Source: CAKVON01 sp902475665
GTDB taxonomy: Bacteria > Actinomycetota > Coriobacteriia > Coriobacteriales > Atopobiaceae
Direction: 5' to 3'
DNA length: 64,000 bases
Assembly (NCBI GenBank): GCA_036321795.1
Contig: JAWQCY010000001.1
Span: 496,001-560,000, forward strand
The translations under genes and the position numbers were made by a program. The notes below the pieces were generated by a model. The model had not been told where the DNA came from. It saw only the letters and a list, made by a program, of their open reading frames with translations, and did not search any database. Position 1 is the first letter of the stretch. Each line of letters starts with the position of its first letter. Shown one piece after another: positions 47,121-56,180 of this stretch.

Positions 47121-47507
47121 ATGGCGATCGATCCCGTGCCGGGCGCGGCCTATGCAGGCGAGCCCGTGGAGGCAGTCGACGCGGACCGCCTGACAGGCCT
47201 GGTCAGATTTGACGAGCGAGGCCTGGTGCCCGCCGTCGTGCAGCAGGCAGGCACCGGCGAGGTCCTTATGGTCGCGTGGATGAACGAGGAGTCGCTCGGG
47301 CTCACGCTGTCCACCGGCACCACCTGGTTCTGGTCGCGCTCGCGACAGGAGTTGTGGAACAAGGGGGCCACCAGCGGAAACATGCAGCAGGTAAGGCGCG
47401 TGCTCGTGGACTGCGATGCCGACACGCTCGTTGTCGTCGTCGACTCCGCCGGCCCGGCCTGCCACACCGGCCACCGCACCTGCTTCTTCCGCGAGGCGCG
47501 CGCCTGA
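47121..47507 (+). CDS. hisI: Phosphoribosyl-AMP cyclohydrolase
   Basis: 128 residues, third step of the pathway. Conserved VLMVAWMNEESL, TTWFWSRSRQELWNKG and the zinc ligands in DCDADTL and CHTGHRTCFF. Not fused to HisE, unlike in enterobacteria. Confidence 0.95.
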   Translation: MAIDPVPGAAYAGEPVEAVDADRLTGLVRFDERGLVPAVVQQAGTGEVLMVAWMNEESLGLTLSTGTTWFWSRSRQELWNKGATSGNMQQVRRVLVDCDADTLVVVVDSAGPACHTGHRTCFFREARA

Positions 47508-47554
47508 CGCACTTCTCGCCCGCGCCCAACACGCTTCTGACGCGCCCGACGCAC

Positions 47555-47572
47555 GTCGGATGCGCATCCGAC
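47555..47572 (+). repeat. 18-bp perfect palindrome between hisI and hisE
   Basis: GTCGGATGC joined directly to GCATCCGAC, in the 90-nt gap. With no loop it is more like a protein-binding site or a cruciform than a terminator. Function unknown. Confidence 0.55.
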
Positions 47573-47597
47573 ACGAACCGTTCGAAGGGAACCCCAC

Positions 47598-47915
47598 ATG
47601 GGAGTCAGGACCGCAAACGTTCAGCCCGCCGACATCGGGCAGACCCTCACCTCTCTGGCACAGACGATCCACGGTCGCCGCGACGCCTCGCCCGAGACGA
47701 GCTACACCGCCAGGCTTCTGACGGACGTCGAGGACGAGCTGCTCAAGAAGCTCGCCGAGGAGGCCAGCGAGGTCATCATGGCCTGCAAGGACGACGACCA
47801 CGACCACATCCGCTACGAGGCGGGCGACCTTCTCTATCACCTGATGGTGACCCTGGAGCGCTATGGCGTGGGCCTGGACGAGCTCGCCGGCGAGCTCAGG
47901 GCGCGCATGAGGTAG
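47598..47915 (+). CDS. hisE: Phosphoribosyl-ATP diphosphatase
   Basis: All-helical MazG-like enzyme of 105 residues for the second pathway step. Metal-binding acidic residues in KKLAEEASEVIMA and YEAGDLLYHLMV are visible. ATG preceded by GAAGGGAA. Last plus-strand gene of the operon. Confidence 0.94.
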   Translation: MGVRTANVQPADIGQTLTSLAQTIHGRRDASPETSYTARLLTDVEDELLKKLAEEASEVIMACKDDDHDHIRYEAGDLLYHLMVTLERYGVGLDELAGELRARMR

Positions 47916-47942
47916 GCCCGCCGAGAACCGCCGGGCCACGTT

Positions 47943-47985
47943 GAGGGCTACCGAGAAGGGCCGCCCCCATGGCTGCCCTCCCTTT
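47943..47985 (+). terminator. Possible his operon terminator
   Basis: GAGGGC..CC (47943-47952) pairs with GG..GCCCTC (47971-47980) with two internal mismatches, followed by CCTTT. It runs up to the end of the convergent phosphatase gene. Confidence 0.4.
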
Positions 47986-47986
47986 G

Positions 47987-48811
47987 TTACTCCAGCGCCC
48001 AGGCCTCCCACTCGCCGCCGACGTGCGGCACCTGGACCTCGCGGTAGCCGGCGGCGTGCGCGTAGGCGTAGGCGTCGCGGATGCCCCAGCAGATGTCGGA
48101 GGGCGTATGAGCGTCCGAGCCGACGGTGATGGGCACCTCGGCGCGGCAGAACGCGCGCAAAAGCTGCGGGGCGGGGTAGTACTCGCCGACGGTCTTGCGC
48201 AGGCCGGCGGTGTTGAGCTCGACGCGACGGTGCGTGTCGTGCGCGCACTCCGCCATGCGCCCGTAGAGGGGATCGAGGTCGAGCGAGCTGGGCCAGCCCT
48301 CGTTGCGGAAGCGCTTGGCCAGGTCGGGGTGGGTCATCGTGGCAAAGTCGATGCTCGACTCGCACGCCCGGCACCACGCGTCCACGTAGCGGCGCCAGAC
48401 CTCGTCGGCGCCGATCTCGTCGTACAGCGAGGTGTCGGTCGGGTCGTCCATCCACTTGCCCGCGTCCGCCTCGCCGATCCAGTGGACCGAGCCCAGCAGG
48501 ATGTCGGCGCCCGCCGCCCAACGCTCGATGTTGGGCTCGCAGCCCGGGTACCAGTCGCACTCGAAGCCATAGAGAAGCTCGATCTGGCCGTGCCCCTGTC
48601 GTGCGGCGTCGAACTCGGCCCGCAGAGTGGGCAGGTCCCTCTCGGCAACGCCGACCTTGGAGCCCGGGTCCATCGTCTCGGGCATGGTCAGGTGGTCGGT
48701 GCAGGCCATGACCCTGCATCCCGCGGCAACGGCTGCCTCGACGTTGTCCTCCACGTGGGCGAGGCCGTCCGAGAAGAGCGTGTGGGTGTGGATGTCGGCG
48801 ATCGGCGTCAT
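47987..48811 (-). CDS. hisJ: PHP-family histidinol-phosphatase
   Basis: 274 residues, PHP metallophosphoesterase. ADIHTHTLFSDG carries HxH, CTDHLTMP gives the next His, FECDWYPG a Glu, MTHPDL a His, and ITVGSDAHTP the final DxH. Removes phosphate from histidinol phosphate, the one step not covered by the plus-strand operon; the convergent position next to it supports this over another PHP substrate. GGAAGGGACG precedes the ATG. 18 nt downstream of the glycerophosphodiesterase gene on the same strand. Confidence 0.85.
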   Translation of the reverse strand: MTPIADIHTHTLFSDGLAHVEDNVEAAVAAGCRVMACTDHLTMPETMDPGSKVGVAERDLPTLRAEFDAARQGHGQIELLYGFECDWYPGCEPNIERWAAGADILLGSVHWIGEADAGKWMDDPTDTSLYDEIGADEVWRRYVDAWCRACESSIDFATMTHPDLAKRFRNEGWPSSLDLDPLYGRMAECAHDTHRRVELNTAGLRKTVGEYYPAPQLLRAFCRAEVPITVGSDAHTPSDICWGIRDAYAYAHAAGYREVQVPHVGGEWEAWALE

Positions 48812-48829
48812 GTGCTGCCTCGTCCCTTC

Positions 48830-49747
48830 CTAGTCGACGGTGGAGTCGATGGTGGAGGCGCGGTCGGGGATGAAGCCCTCGAAGATCACGGGCGCCCCCG
48901 CGGCCTCGCTGGCGAGCATGTCCTCGCGGTTGCGGATGGTCCAGGTCACGAGGTGCGCGCCTAGCCCGTCCACGCACAGGCGAACGAACGGGTTGTCGCG
49001 GTCCTCGAAGCGGTACGCCACGAAGTCGGGCCTGCCCAGCGCGTTGCCGGCGAGCACGGTGGCGCCCAGACACACGATGGGGGAGCACTCGGGGCTGGGG
49101 TTGCGGACGAAGTCCTGCGACAGCTGCCCGCGGATGACCTCGGGGCGGTTGGCGCGCAGCCAGCCCAGCACGCGAGGGTCAAAGCTCTCCAGCACGTAGC
49201 GGACGTTGTAGCGGTCGAGCTCCTCCATCACGGCGGCCGTGAGCCGCGCGTAATTGTCGTTCGCGGTCTTGACCTCGATCACCAGAGGCGCCGGCGGCTC
49301 GCGGTCGTCCTCGTGCCACTCGTAGGCGGCAAGGACGGACGAGAAGGACGGGATGGTCTCGTCGGCCCCCAGAAGCGGGGTGGACGTGAGCTCCGCCAGG
49401 GTCATCTGCTCGACGGTGCCCTCGCGGCCGCACACGCGGCGGATGTCGGAGTCGTGGATCACGACGAGGCCGCCGTCGGCCGTCAGGTGGACGTCGAGCT
49501 CGCTGCCAAAGCCAGCCTCGCGGGCCAGCTCGAACGCGGTGAGGGAGTTCTCGGGCACGCCGACCCTGACGTTGTGCAGGCCGCGGTGCGCGTAGCGGTG
49601 GCGGCACACCTGCGCCCAGCGCCTCTCGACCGAGGCGTCGTGTCGTGGCCAGACGAGCGCCAGGCCCGCTGCGGCCAGGCCCGCCGTCGCGGCGAGTCCC
49701 ACCCCCAGCGCCCGTGCAGTCTTCCCGTCGCGTGCGAGGCTACCCAT
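48830..49747 (-). CDS. Membrane-anchored glycerophosphodiester phosphodiesterase
   Basis: 305 residues. An N-terminal hydrophobic helix (about 12-34, no clear cleavage site) anchors a GDPD TIM barrel: HRGLHN, VPENSLTAF, ELDVHLTADG, VIHDSDIRR, and VIEVK. Hydrolyses glycerophosphodiesters to glycerol 3-phosphate and an alcohol, probably outside the cell. ATG at 49747 with AAGGAGC 7 nt upstream; the frame extends 45 codons more without an SD. Probably co-transcribed with hisJ. Confidence 0.9.
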   Translation of the reverse strand: MGSLARDGKTARALGVGLAATAGLAAAGLALVWPRHDASVERRWAQVCRHRYAHRGLHNVRVGVPENSLTAFELAREAGFGSELDVHLTADGGLVVIHDSDIRRVCGREGTVEQMTLAELTSTPLLGADETIPSFSSVLAAYEWHEDDREPPAPLVIEVKTANDNYARLTAAVMEELDRYNVRYVLESFDPRVLGWLRANRPEVIRGQLSQDFVRNPSPECSPIVCLGATVLAGNALGRPDFVAYRFEDRDNPFVRLCVDGLGAHLVTWTIRNREDMLASEAAGAPVIFEGFIPDRASTIDSTVD

Positions 49748-49929
49748 GGTCGAGCTCCTTCCGTACGTCTGCGTTCGCCCTATCGTATCGCTCCGCAGCC
49801 CTCGCGGGGGCCTACTGTGTGTTAACCGTGCCCACGGCATGACCGGTGGCGCCCGCAGCGGGGCAAATTGCGATAATGGCATAGAATTCCGCAGGCCCGA
49901 TAAGGCGAAGTCAACAAAGGAGCGTCATC

Positions 49930-50928
49930 TTGGACGTCACGATCGTTTCCGACAAGGAACAGTGGAACCGTTTGGTCGAGAGCTTCGGCGGCCACCCCCT
50001 GCAGCAGTGGCAGTGGGGCGACCTCAAGCAGCAGACGGGCCCCTGGACGTCTCACCATGTCATGGTGAGCGACGCCTCCGGCGCCGTCGGCGGCGCCCAG
50101 ATCCTCGTGCGCAAGATGCCGTTCCCGGTCAACGCGATCGCCTACGCGCCCCGCGGTCCGTTTGCCAAGGACGGCATGCTCATGCAGGTCGCCGACGAGC
50201 TCGCCGCATGGGTCAAGGGCAACACCAAGGCCCAGAGTCTCAAGGTCGACCCCGCCGTGACCGAGCTCGACTGGTCGGCCGGCTGGGAGCCGAGCGAGGC
50301 CGTCCTGATCAGCAAGACCGCTGCCCTCGACCTCACCCGCGACGAGGACGAGATCATGAAGGGCATCCCCAACCGCAAGTGCCGCCAGTACATCCGCAAG
50401 GGCGAGCGCGACGGCGTGGTGGTCCGCCCTGGCACCGAGGCCGACCTCGACGCGGTCCTGGCCCTGTACCACGCCACGGCCGACGCCGACGGCTTCGCCC
50501 TGCACGACGACGAGTTCTATCGCACGGCCTTCCGCCTGCTCGACGGGCTGCAGCAGCTCTTCGTGGCCGAGGTCGACGGCGAGATCCAGGCCTTCCTGTG
50601 GAACGTGACCTCCAAGGGCGGCACCACGTTCGAGCTGTGGGGCGCCGTCAACGACGCCGGCAAGCGCAGCCGTGCCAACTACTACCAGAAGTGGGTCGCC
50701 ATCCTCGCCGCCAAGCAGGCGGGCGCCAGGCTCTACGACCTCAACGGTCTTCTCAACGACGGCATCAGCGACTTCAAGCTGCTGTTCGTGCCCGAGGCAA
50801 CCAACTGGGTCGCCACGCACGACAGGCCCCTGGGCGCGATGTACCGCGTCATGAACAAGGCCCTGGAGCTGCACCGCTCCTACAACGAGCGCAACAACGC
50901 CCAACAGGACACCAGCCGCTCGAAGTAG
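49930..50928 (+). CDS. FemX/MurM-like peptidoglycan branch aminoacyltransferase
   Basis: 332 residues, FemABX (two GNAT-fold) family. Features: HPLQQWQWGDLKQQTG near the start, NRKCRQYIRKGERDGV in the middle and the C-terminal YDLNGLLNDGISDFKLLF. FemX-type enzymes add the first residue of the peptide bridge to lipid II using aminoacyl-tRNA; the amino acid is unknown. TTG start with AAAGGAG about 6 nt upstream. It opens a plus-strand group with murJ and an ATP-grasp gene. GATAAT (49872-49877) and TAGAAT (49882-49887) upstream are -10-like. Confidence 0.85.
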   Translation: MDVTIVSDKEQWNRLVESFGGHPLQQWQWGDLKQQTGPWTSHHVMVSDASGAVGGAQILVRKMPFPVNAIAYAPRGPFAKDGMLMQVADELAAWVKGNTKAQSLKVDPAVTELDWSAGWEPSEAVLISKTAALDLTRDEDEIMKGIPNRKCRQYIRKGERDGVVVRPGTEADLDAVLALYHATADADGFALHDDEFYRTAFRLLDGLQQLFVAEVDGEIQAFLWNVTSKGGTTFELWGAVNDAGKRSRANYYQKWVAILAAKQAGARLYDLNGLLNDGISDFKLLFVPEATNWVATHDRPLGAMYRVMNKALELHRSYNERNNAQQDTSRSK

Positions 50929-51008
50929 ACGCGCAAGGCAGCCGACCCGCCGGGGCGACGCGAGGGCAGGCGTCCCCGCGCGTCACGTCCGTAGGAGAAA
51001 CGCAACCG

Positions 51009-52694
51009 ATGTACAAACCCAAGCACATGGCGACCACTCCAAAGGCCACCCGCCCCGACGACGCGCCCGCCGTCGGGGCGGACCTTCCGGAGCCTACCGA
51101 GAAGGACGGCGTGGAAAGCAACGCCGACACCAAGCGTCAGGTGGGTCGCTCCGCCGCCATGATGGGCGTCCTGGTCGTGGTGAGCCGCGTCACCGGCTTC
51201 CTGCGTACCTGGGGCCAGGCCTACGCCTTGGGCGTCACCATGCTGGCGAGCGTCTACACGGTGGCCAACAACCTGCCCAACCAGCTCTACGAGCTCGTCG
51301 CCGGTGGCATGATCATGACGGCCTTCCTGCCTACGTACATGTCGGTCAAGACGCGTCTGGGCCGCAAGGGCGCCAACGACTACGCGTCGAACCTGTTCTG
51401 GATCGTCACCATCGCGATGGGCGTGCTCACGGTCCTGTCGTTTGCTCTGGCGGGGCCCGTCATCTGGACGCAGTCCTTCTCGGCAAGCAAGGACTTCGAC
51501 ACCGACCTGGCCGTCTACCTCTTCAGGTTCTTCTCGGTGGAGATCGTCCTGTACGCGCTGTCGTCGATCATCTCCGGAATCCTCAACGCCGAGCGCGACT
51601 ACTTCTGGAGCAATGCCGCCCCGATCTTCAACAACGTCATCTGCACGTCGTCGTTCCTGCTGTACGGGTTCTTCGCCAAGAGCAACCCCGGCCTCGCCGT
51701 GCTGATGCTTGCCATCGGCAACCCGCTCGGCGTCTTGGTGCAGGTCTTGCTTCAGGTGCCCTCGCTGCGCAAGCATGGCGTGTCGCTGCGACCGCACGTG
51801 GACCTGCACGACCCGGCGCTCAGGGACATGCTGTCCATCGGCCTGCCCACGCTGATCGTGACCATCGCGTCGTTTCCCACGGTGGCGGTCCAGACCAGCT
51901 CTGCGCTGCAGGTGACCTCGGCGGGCGCGTCGGTCGCGTACTATGCGAGGCTGTGGTACGTGCTTCCGTACTCGGTCTTCGCGGTGCCCCTGACGGTCGC
52001 GCTGTTCACCGAGCTGTCTCAGTACTCGGCCGACGACGACATGGAGTCGTTCAAGGACTCGTTTGTCTTTGGCGTCAAGCGAATCCTGTTCATGCTCGCG
52101 CCCTTCTCGATGTACCTGATCGTGTTCTCGGTCCCGCTGATCACGATCCTGGCCGCGGGCAAGTTCGGCCACGAGGACATCCTGACGACCGCCATGTACC
52201 TGTCGTGGCTTGCGACGGCGCTTCCCGCCTATGGCATCTCCACGCTGCTGCAGAAGGTCTGCTCCTCTCTGCGCCGCATGAAGGCGTACGCGATCGCCAC
52301 GATTGTCGCCGCGGTGGTGCAGGTCGCCTTCTGCATGACCCTGACCGACGTCTTCGGCCTTGCGGGCGTCGCGTTCTCGTCGACCCTGTTTTTCCTTGCG
52401 GTCGACGTGGTCACGCTGCTCAACATCCGCTCGCGCCTCGGGCGCATCGGCCTTTCCTCCGTGGTCGTGTCCGCGGTCCGCTCGCTTGCCCTGGGGCTCG
52501 TCGGCGCCGCGGTCGGCGCGGTTCTTCTCTCCCTGTACATGGGCCATGCGGGCCAGGACCTGGGCGTCGTCCAGAGCATCGTCGCCTGCGTGGTGGGCGG
52601 CGTTCCCGCGGTGCTCGTGACCTACGGCGGCGCCGTGCTGCTGCGCGTTCCCGAGGCGAGTGCGGTAACCTCGTTGCTGCGCCGCCGTCGCTAA
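51009..52694 (+). CDS. murJ: Lipid II flippase MurJ (MviN family)
   Basis: 561 residues with about 14 membrane helices. The first helix region (SAAMMGVLVVVSRVTGFLRTW) carries the family Arg, and NNLPNQLYELVAGG and AYYARLWYVLPYSVFAVPL are characteristic. Moves undecaprenyl-linked peptidoglycan precursor outward. A hydrophilic N-terminal tail of about 45 residues precedes helix 1. ATG 51009, AGGAG about 12 nt upstream; a later ATG at 51027 is possible. 80 nt after the FemX-like gene. Confidence 0.92.
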   Translation: MYKPKHMATTPKATRPDDAPAVGADLPEPTEKDGVESNADTKRQVGRSAAMMGVLVVVSRVTGFLRTWGQAYALGVTMLASVYTVANNLPNQLYELVAGGMIMTAFLPTYMSVKTRLGRKGANDYASNLFWIVTIAMGVLTVLSFALAGPVIWTQSFSASKDFDTDLAVYLFRFFSVEIVLYALSSIISGILNAERDYFWSNAAPIFNNVICTSSFLLYGFFAKSNPGLAVLMLAIGNPLGVLVQVLLQVPSLRKHGVSLRPHVDLHDPALRDMLSIGLPTLIVTIASFPTVAVQTSSALQVTSAGASVAYYARLWYVLPYSVFAVPLTVALFTELSQYSADDDMESFKDSFVFGVKRILFMLAPFSMYLIVFSVPLITILAAGKFGHEDILTTAMYLSWLATALPAYGISTLLQKVCSSLRRMKAYAIATIVAAVVQVAFCMTLTDVFGLAGVAFSSTLFFLAVDVVTLLNIRSRLGRIGLSSVVVSAVRSLALGLVGAAVGAVLLSLYMGHAGQDLGVVQSIVACVVGGVPAVLVTYGGAVLLRVPEASAVTSLLRRRR

Positions 52695-52727
52695 CTGCCC
52701 GTCCCCCGCATTCGAAGGATGTTTCGC

Positions 52728-53975
52728 ATGTCTGATTCGACCATGAGTGTCCGCAACGACCTGCAGCCCGTCGTCATCGGCGGCGACATCGGCGCCTACG
52801 CGCTCGGCCGCGAGATGCACGAGGCCTTCGGCGTCAAGAGCTATTGCGTCGCGCCGTCGCCCATCGGCGCCATCGCGCACTCCGCAATCTTCGAACAGTA
52901 CCCGGTGGAGCGCCTTGCCCGCGAGCAGATCCTGGCCGCGCTGGGCGACATCGCCCGCAAGAGCGCGCCCAAGACCGTCTTCGTGGTCTCGAACGCCGAT
53001 CCGCTGATCCCGGTTTTGGCCGAGATCGCCCCGCAGCTGCCCGACAACGTCGTGCTGTCGGTTCCCCCCGTGGACGTCGTCGACCTCGTCTCCGACAAGA
53101 TGAGGTTCGCCGAGCTGTGCGCGCGCAACGGGCTCGAGACGCCCCGCACCGAGGTCGCGCACCTGGCAGGCACCGACCCCATCCCGCCGACCCAGATCGA
53201 CTTCCCCGTCGTCGTGAAGCCCGCCCGCTCGCCGGAGTACAACAAGTTCATCGCGCAGGGCTTCCAGAAGGTCTACTTCGTCGAGTCCCAGCCCGAGCTC
53301 GACGAGGTCTTCTCGTCGTTGCGCGCCGCCGGCTGCGCCACCGACATGCTGGTGCAGGAGCTCATCGGCGGCGACGACACCTACGCCGACTCCGTCACGC
53401 TCTACATCGACAGCCAGGGCAAGACGACCCTGTTTGCCTCGGCCCACGTGCTTCTGGGCGACCATGCCCCCACCATGCTGGGCAACCCCGTCGCCATGGT
53501 CACCCAGCAGGTGCCCGAGCTGTGGGAGCGCACCTCCCACATGCTCGCCGAGGTCGGCTACCACGGCTTTGCCAACTTCGACGTCAAGCGCGACCCCAAG
53601 AACCCCGGCAGGTACGTGTTCTTCGAGGTCAACCCCCGCATCGGCCGCAACTCCTACTACGTGTGCGCCGGCGGCGTCAACCCCATGCGGGTTACAGTCG
53701 CCGACCTCGTGGACCACGTCTCGCTCGAGCCGCAGGTGGCTGGCGAGAAGGTCCTGTACACGCTGGTCCCACTGGGCCTTCTTCGCAAGTACGTGCTTGA
53801 CGCGGACCTCGCCGCCGAGGTCGAGTCCCTCGTGCGCGCCGGCAAGGTCTTCGACCCTCAGCGCTACGGGCGCGACCGCGGCATCCGTCGCATGATCGAC
53901 GTCTGCCTGACCGAGTACAACCAGAACCGCAAGTTCGCGCGCTACTACCCCAAGCCCACCGACACGTCCTTCTAG
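52728..53975 (+). CDS. ATP-grasp carboxylate-amine ligase (possibly cell-wall related)
   Basis: 415 residues. The N-terminal domain is Rossmann-like (PVVIGGDIGAYALGREMHEA). ATP-grasp features: DFPVVVKPARSP (about residue 158, nucleotide Lys), LVQELIGGDDT, and the Mg site FFEVNPRIGRNS (about 295). The closest functional precedent I can think of is the D-aspartate ligase that adds the cross-bridge D-Asp in Enterococcus faecium; location right after a FemX-like gene and murJ supports a peptidoglycan role, but the substrate is inference. ATG at 52728 chosen: GAAGGA is 8 nt upstream, while the ATG at 52719 overlaps it. Confidence 0.78.
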   Translation: MSDSTMSVRNDLQPVVIGGDIGAYALGREMHEAFGVKSYCVAPSPIGAIAHSAIFEQYPVERLAREQILAALGDIARKSAPKTVFVVSNADPLIPVLAEIAPQLPDNVVLSVPPVDVVDLVSDKMRFAELCARNGLETPRTEVAHLAGTDPIPPTQIDFPVVVKPARSPEYNKFIAQGFQKVYFVESQPELDEVFSSLRAAGCATDMLVQELIGGDDTYADSVTLYIDSQGKTTLFASAHVLLGDHAPTMLGNPVAMVTQQVPELWERTSHMLAEVGYHGFANFDVKRDPKNPGRYVFFEVNPRIGRNSYYVCAGGVNPMRVTVADLVDHVSLEPQVAGEKVLYTLVPLGLLRKYVLDADLAAEVESLVRAGKVFDPQRYGRDRGIRRMIDVCLTEYNQNRKFARYYPKPTDTSF

Positions 53976-53984
53976 GCGACGCCG

Positions 53985-56078
53985 ATGGAACCAGCCGGAC
54001 CGCGCCAAAACATGGGTAACGACGAGAAGGGCCGCGCGCTCGATGACGTGCGTGCGGCCCGCCCGTCTGGTGCCATGTCGTCCGCGCCTGCGGATGCCCC
54101 CGCCGCCCCCTCCATCGCCGAGCAGGTGGACCTTGTGCCCACCGACCCCGGCTGCTACCTGTGGAAGGACGCCCGCGGCGAGATCCTCTATGTCGGCAAG
54201 GCCAAGAACCTGCGTGCCCGCATGCGCCAGTACGTCCACGGCGAGGACGAGCGAGCCAAGATTCCGTTCATGATGGACGAGGTCGCCAGCTTCGACTACC
54301 TGGTGGTCAACTCCGAGCACGAGGCCCTGGTGCTCGAGATGAACCTCATCCAGCAGTACCACCCGCCCTACAACGTCGACTACAAGGACGACAAGAGCTA
54401 CCCCTACATAGCCATCACCAAGGGCGACGTCTTCCCGGCGCTCAAGTACACCCGCGAGCGCCACAAGCCCGGCACGCGCTACTTCGGCCCCTACACCGAC
54501 GCCCGCTCCGCCCGCGAGACGATCGACATCGTCCGCAAGGTCACGCCGATGTGCGTTGCCACCTGTGCCGAGTGGCGCCGCGTCAAGCGCCTTGCCGAGA
54601 AGAACCCCGAGGCAGCCGACCTTCTCCCCATGATCTGCGCGCAAAAGGGCAGGCCCTGCTTCGACTACCACGTGGGCCGTGGCCCGGGCGCCTGCACCGG
54701 CGAGGTCGACCCCGCCGACTACGCCAAGAACGTCGCTCAGGTCGAACGCTTCCTGTCAGGGCATCGCGGCGAGTTCGTGGCCGAGCTAACCGAGCAGATG
54801 CGCGAGGCGGCCGCCGACCTCGACTTCGAGCGAGCGGGTCGCCTCAAGCGCAGGCTCGAGGTCATTCGCGGCCTGGACGACAAGCAGCAGGTCGTCTTTC
54901 CCTCGGCCGTGGACCTCGACGTCATGGGCTTCTGGCGCGAGGAGACCATCGCGGGCGCCTGCGTGTTTCTCGTCCGCGAGGGCCGCGTGGTGCGCACCTG
55001 CGAGTTCATCCTGGACAAGGGCCTCGACGTCGACGAGTCCGAGCTTGTGGGTGGCTTCGTCAAGCGCTACTACGACCAGACGGCCGACCTCCCGCTGGAG
55101 GTTGACGTTCCCGTGGCCCCGCCCGACGCCGATGCCGTCGCCGAGTGGCTGGGCCGTCGCCGCGGCCGCAAGGTCTCGGTCCACGTGCCGCAGCGTGGCG
55201 AGAAGGCCCATCTGTCGCAGATGGCGTCCAACAACGCCCGTCATGCCCTGATGCGCTACGAGCTGCGCACCGGCTACGACGACAAGCGCACCAACGAGGC
55301 GCTTCTCCAGCTGGAGAGCGCGCTTGCCCTGGATGCCCCTCCCATGAGGATCGAGTGCTTCGACATCTCGACCATCCACGGCAAGCACACCGTCGCCTCG
55401 ATGGTCGTCTTCACTGCCGGCAAGCCCGACAAGTCGCAGTACCGCCGCTTCAAGATTCGCACCGAGCTCGACGAGGCCAACGACGTCGTCAGCATGGCAG
55501 AGGTCATCTCGCGTCGCTACTCGCCCGAGCGCATGGCCGACGAGCGCTTTGGCTCCCGCCCCGACCTTCTCATCCTGGATGGCGGCAAGCCGCAGCTCAA
55601 CGCCGTGCGCGAGCAGCTCGGCCGGATGGGTGTGTCCATACCGATGGCGGGCCTGGCAAAGTCGGACGAGGAGCTGTTCGTCACCTGGGATGACGCGCCG
55701 GTGGTCCTGCCGTCCGGCTCGGCGTCGCTCTACCTGGTCAAGCAGGTCCGAGACGAGGCCCACCGCTTCGCGATCACGTTCCACCGCGAGCTGCGCGACA
55801 AGGCCATGACAGTCTCGATCCTCGACGAGGTCCCGGGCGTCGGGCCCACGCGCAAGAAGGCCCTGCGCAAGGCATTCGGCAGCATGCGACGCCTGCGCGA
55901 GGCCACCCTCGGGCAGATCGAGGCCGTCCCCGGCATCCCCGCGCAGGTCGCCCGCGAGGTCTACGACACGCTGCGTGCCTGGGACGCCGAGCTCGAGCGC
56001 GGCCGCGACGACGCCGACGTCTCCCGAAGCGACGCCCCCACTGCCCCTGCCAAGAAGGACCCTGCCGAGAAGGACTAG
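53985..56078 (+). CDS. uvrC: UvrABC system protein C (excision nuclease)
   Basis: 697 residues. GIY-YIG nuclease (GCYLWKD ... ILYVGKA, about 55-78) for the 3' cut, UVR domain (DLDFERAGRLKRR), RNase H-like domain for the 5' cut (IECFDISTIHGKHTVASMV, LLILDGGKPQLNA) and C-terminal helix-hairpin-helix (VPGVGPTRKKALRK). About 45 low-complexity residues precede the nuclease core and no SD is seen before the ATGs at 53985, 54012 or 54075, so the start is uncertain. No SOS box seen upstream, unlike uvrA and uvrB; it follows the ATP-grasp gene by 9 nt. Confidence 0.95.
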   Translation: MEPAGPRQNMGNDEKGRALDDVRAARPSGAMSSAPADAPAAPSIAEQVDLVPTDPGCYLWKDARGEILYVGKAKNLRARMRQYVHGEDERAKIPFMMDEVASFDYLVVNSEHEALVLEMNLIQQYHPPYNVDYKDDKSYPYIAITKGDVFPALKYTRERHKPGTRYFGPYTDARSARETIDIVRKVTPMCVATCAEWRRVKRLAEKNPEAADLLPMICAQKGRPCFDYHVGRGPGACTGEVDPADYAKNVAQVERFLSGHRGEFVAELTEQMREAAADLDFERAGRLKRRLEVIRGLDDKQQVVFPSAVDLDVMGFWREETIAGACVFLVREGRVVRTCEFILDKGLDVDESELVGGFVKRYYDQTADLPLEVDVPVAPPDADAVAEWLGRRRGRKVSVHVPQRGEKAHLSQMASNNARHALMRYELRTGYDDKRTNEALLQLESALALDAPPMRIECFDISTIHGKHTVASMVVFTAGKPDKSQYRRFKIRTELDEANDVVSMAEVISRRYSPERMADERFGSRPDLLILDGGKPQLNAVREQLGRMGVSIPMAGLAKSDEELFVTWDDAPVVLPSGSASLYLVKQVRDEAHRFAITFHRELRDKAMTVSILDEVPGVGPTRKKALRKAFGSMRRLREATLGQIEAVPGIPAQVAREVYDTLRAWDAELERGRDDADVSRSDAPTAPAKKDPAEKD

Positions 56079-56120
56079 TGCCCCTTCGGTCGGTTTTCGC
56101 TTGGTGTCGGCCCGCGCCGC

Positions 56121-56126
56121 TATACT
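56121..56126 (+). promoter_or_regulatory. Possible -10 of a rapZ-whiA promoter
   Basis: TATACT in the 102-nt uvrC-rapZ gap. No convincing -35 at the right distance. Confidence 0.3.
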
Positions 56127-56180
56127 CGTGCGAAGCAACCCACGACGCCCACGCCGACGCCAACGACCAAGGGGGAAGCG

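Noticed and set aside
50880..54671. Open frame of over 1200 codons antisense to murJ, the ATP-grasp gene and uvrC
   Set aside because: Same artefact; no SD, no recognisable domain, complete overlap with conserved genes.
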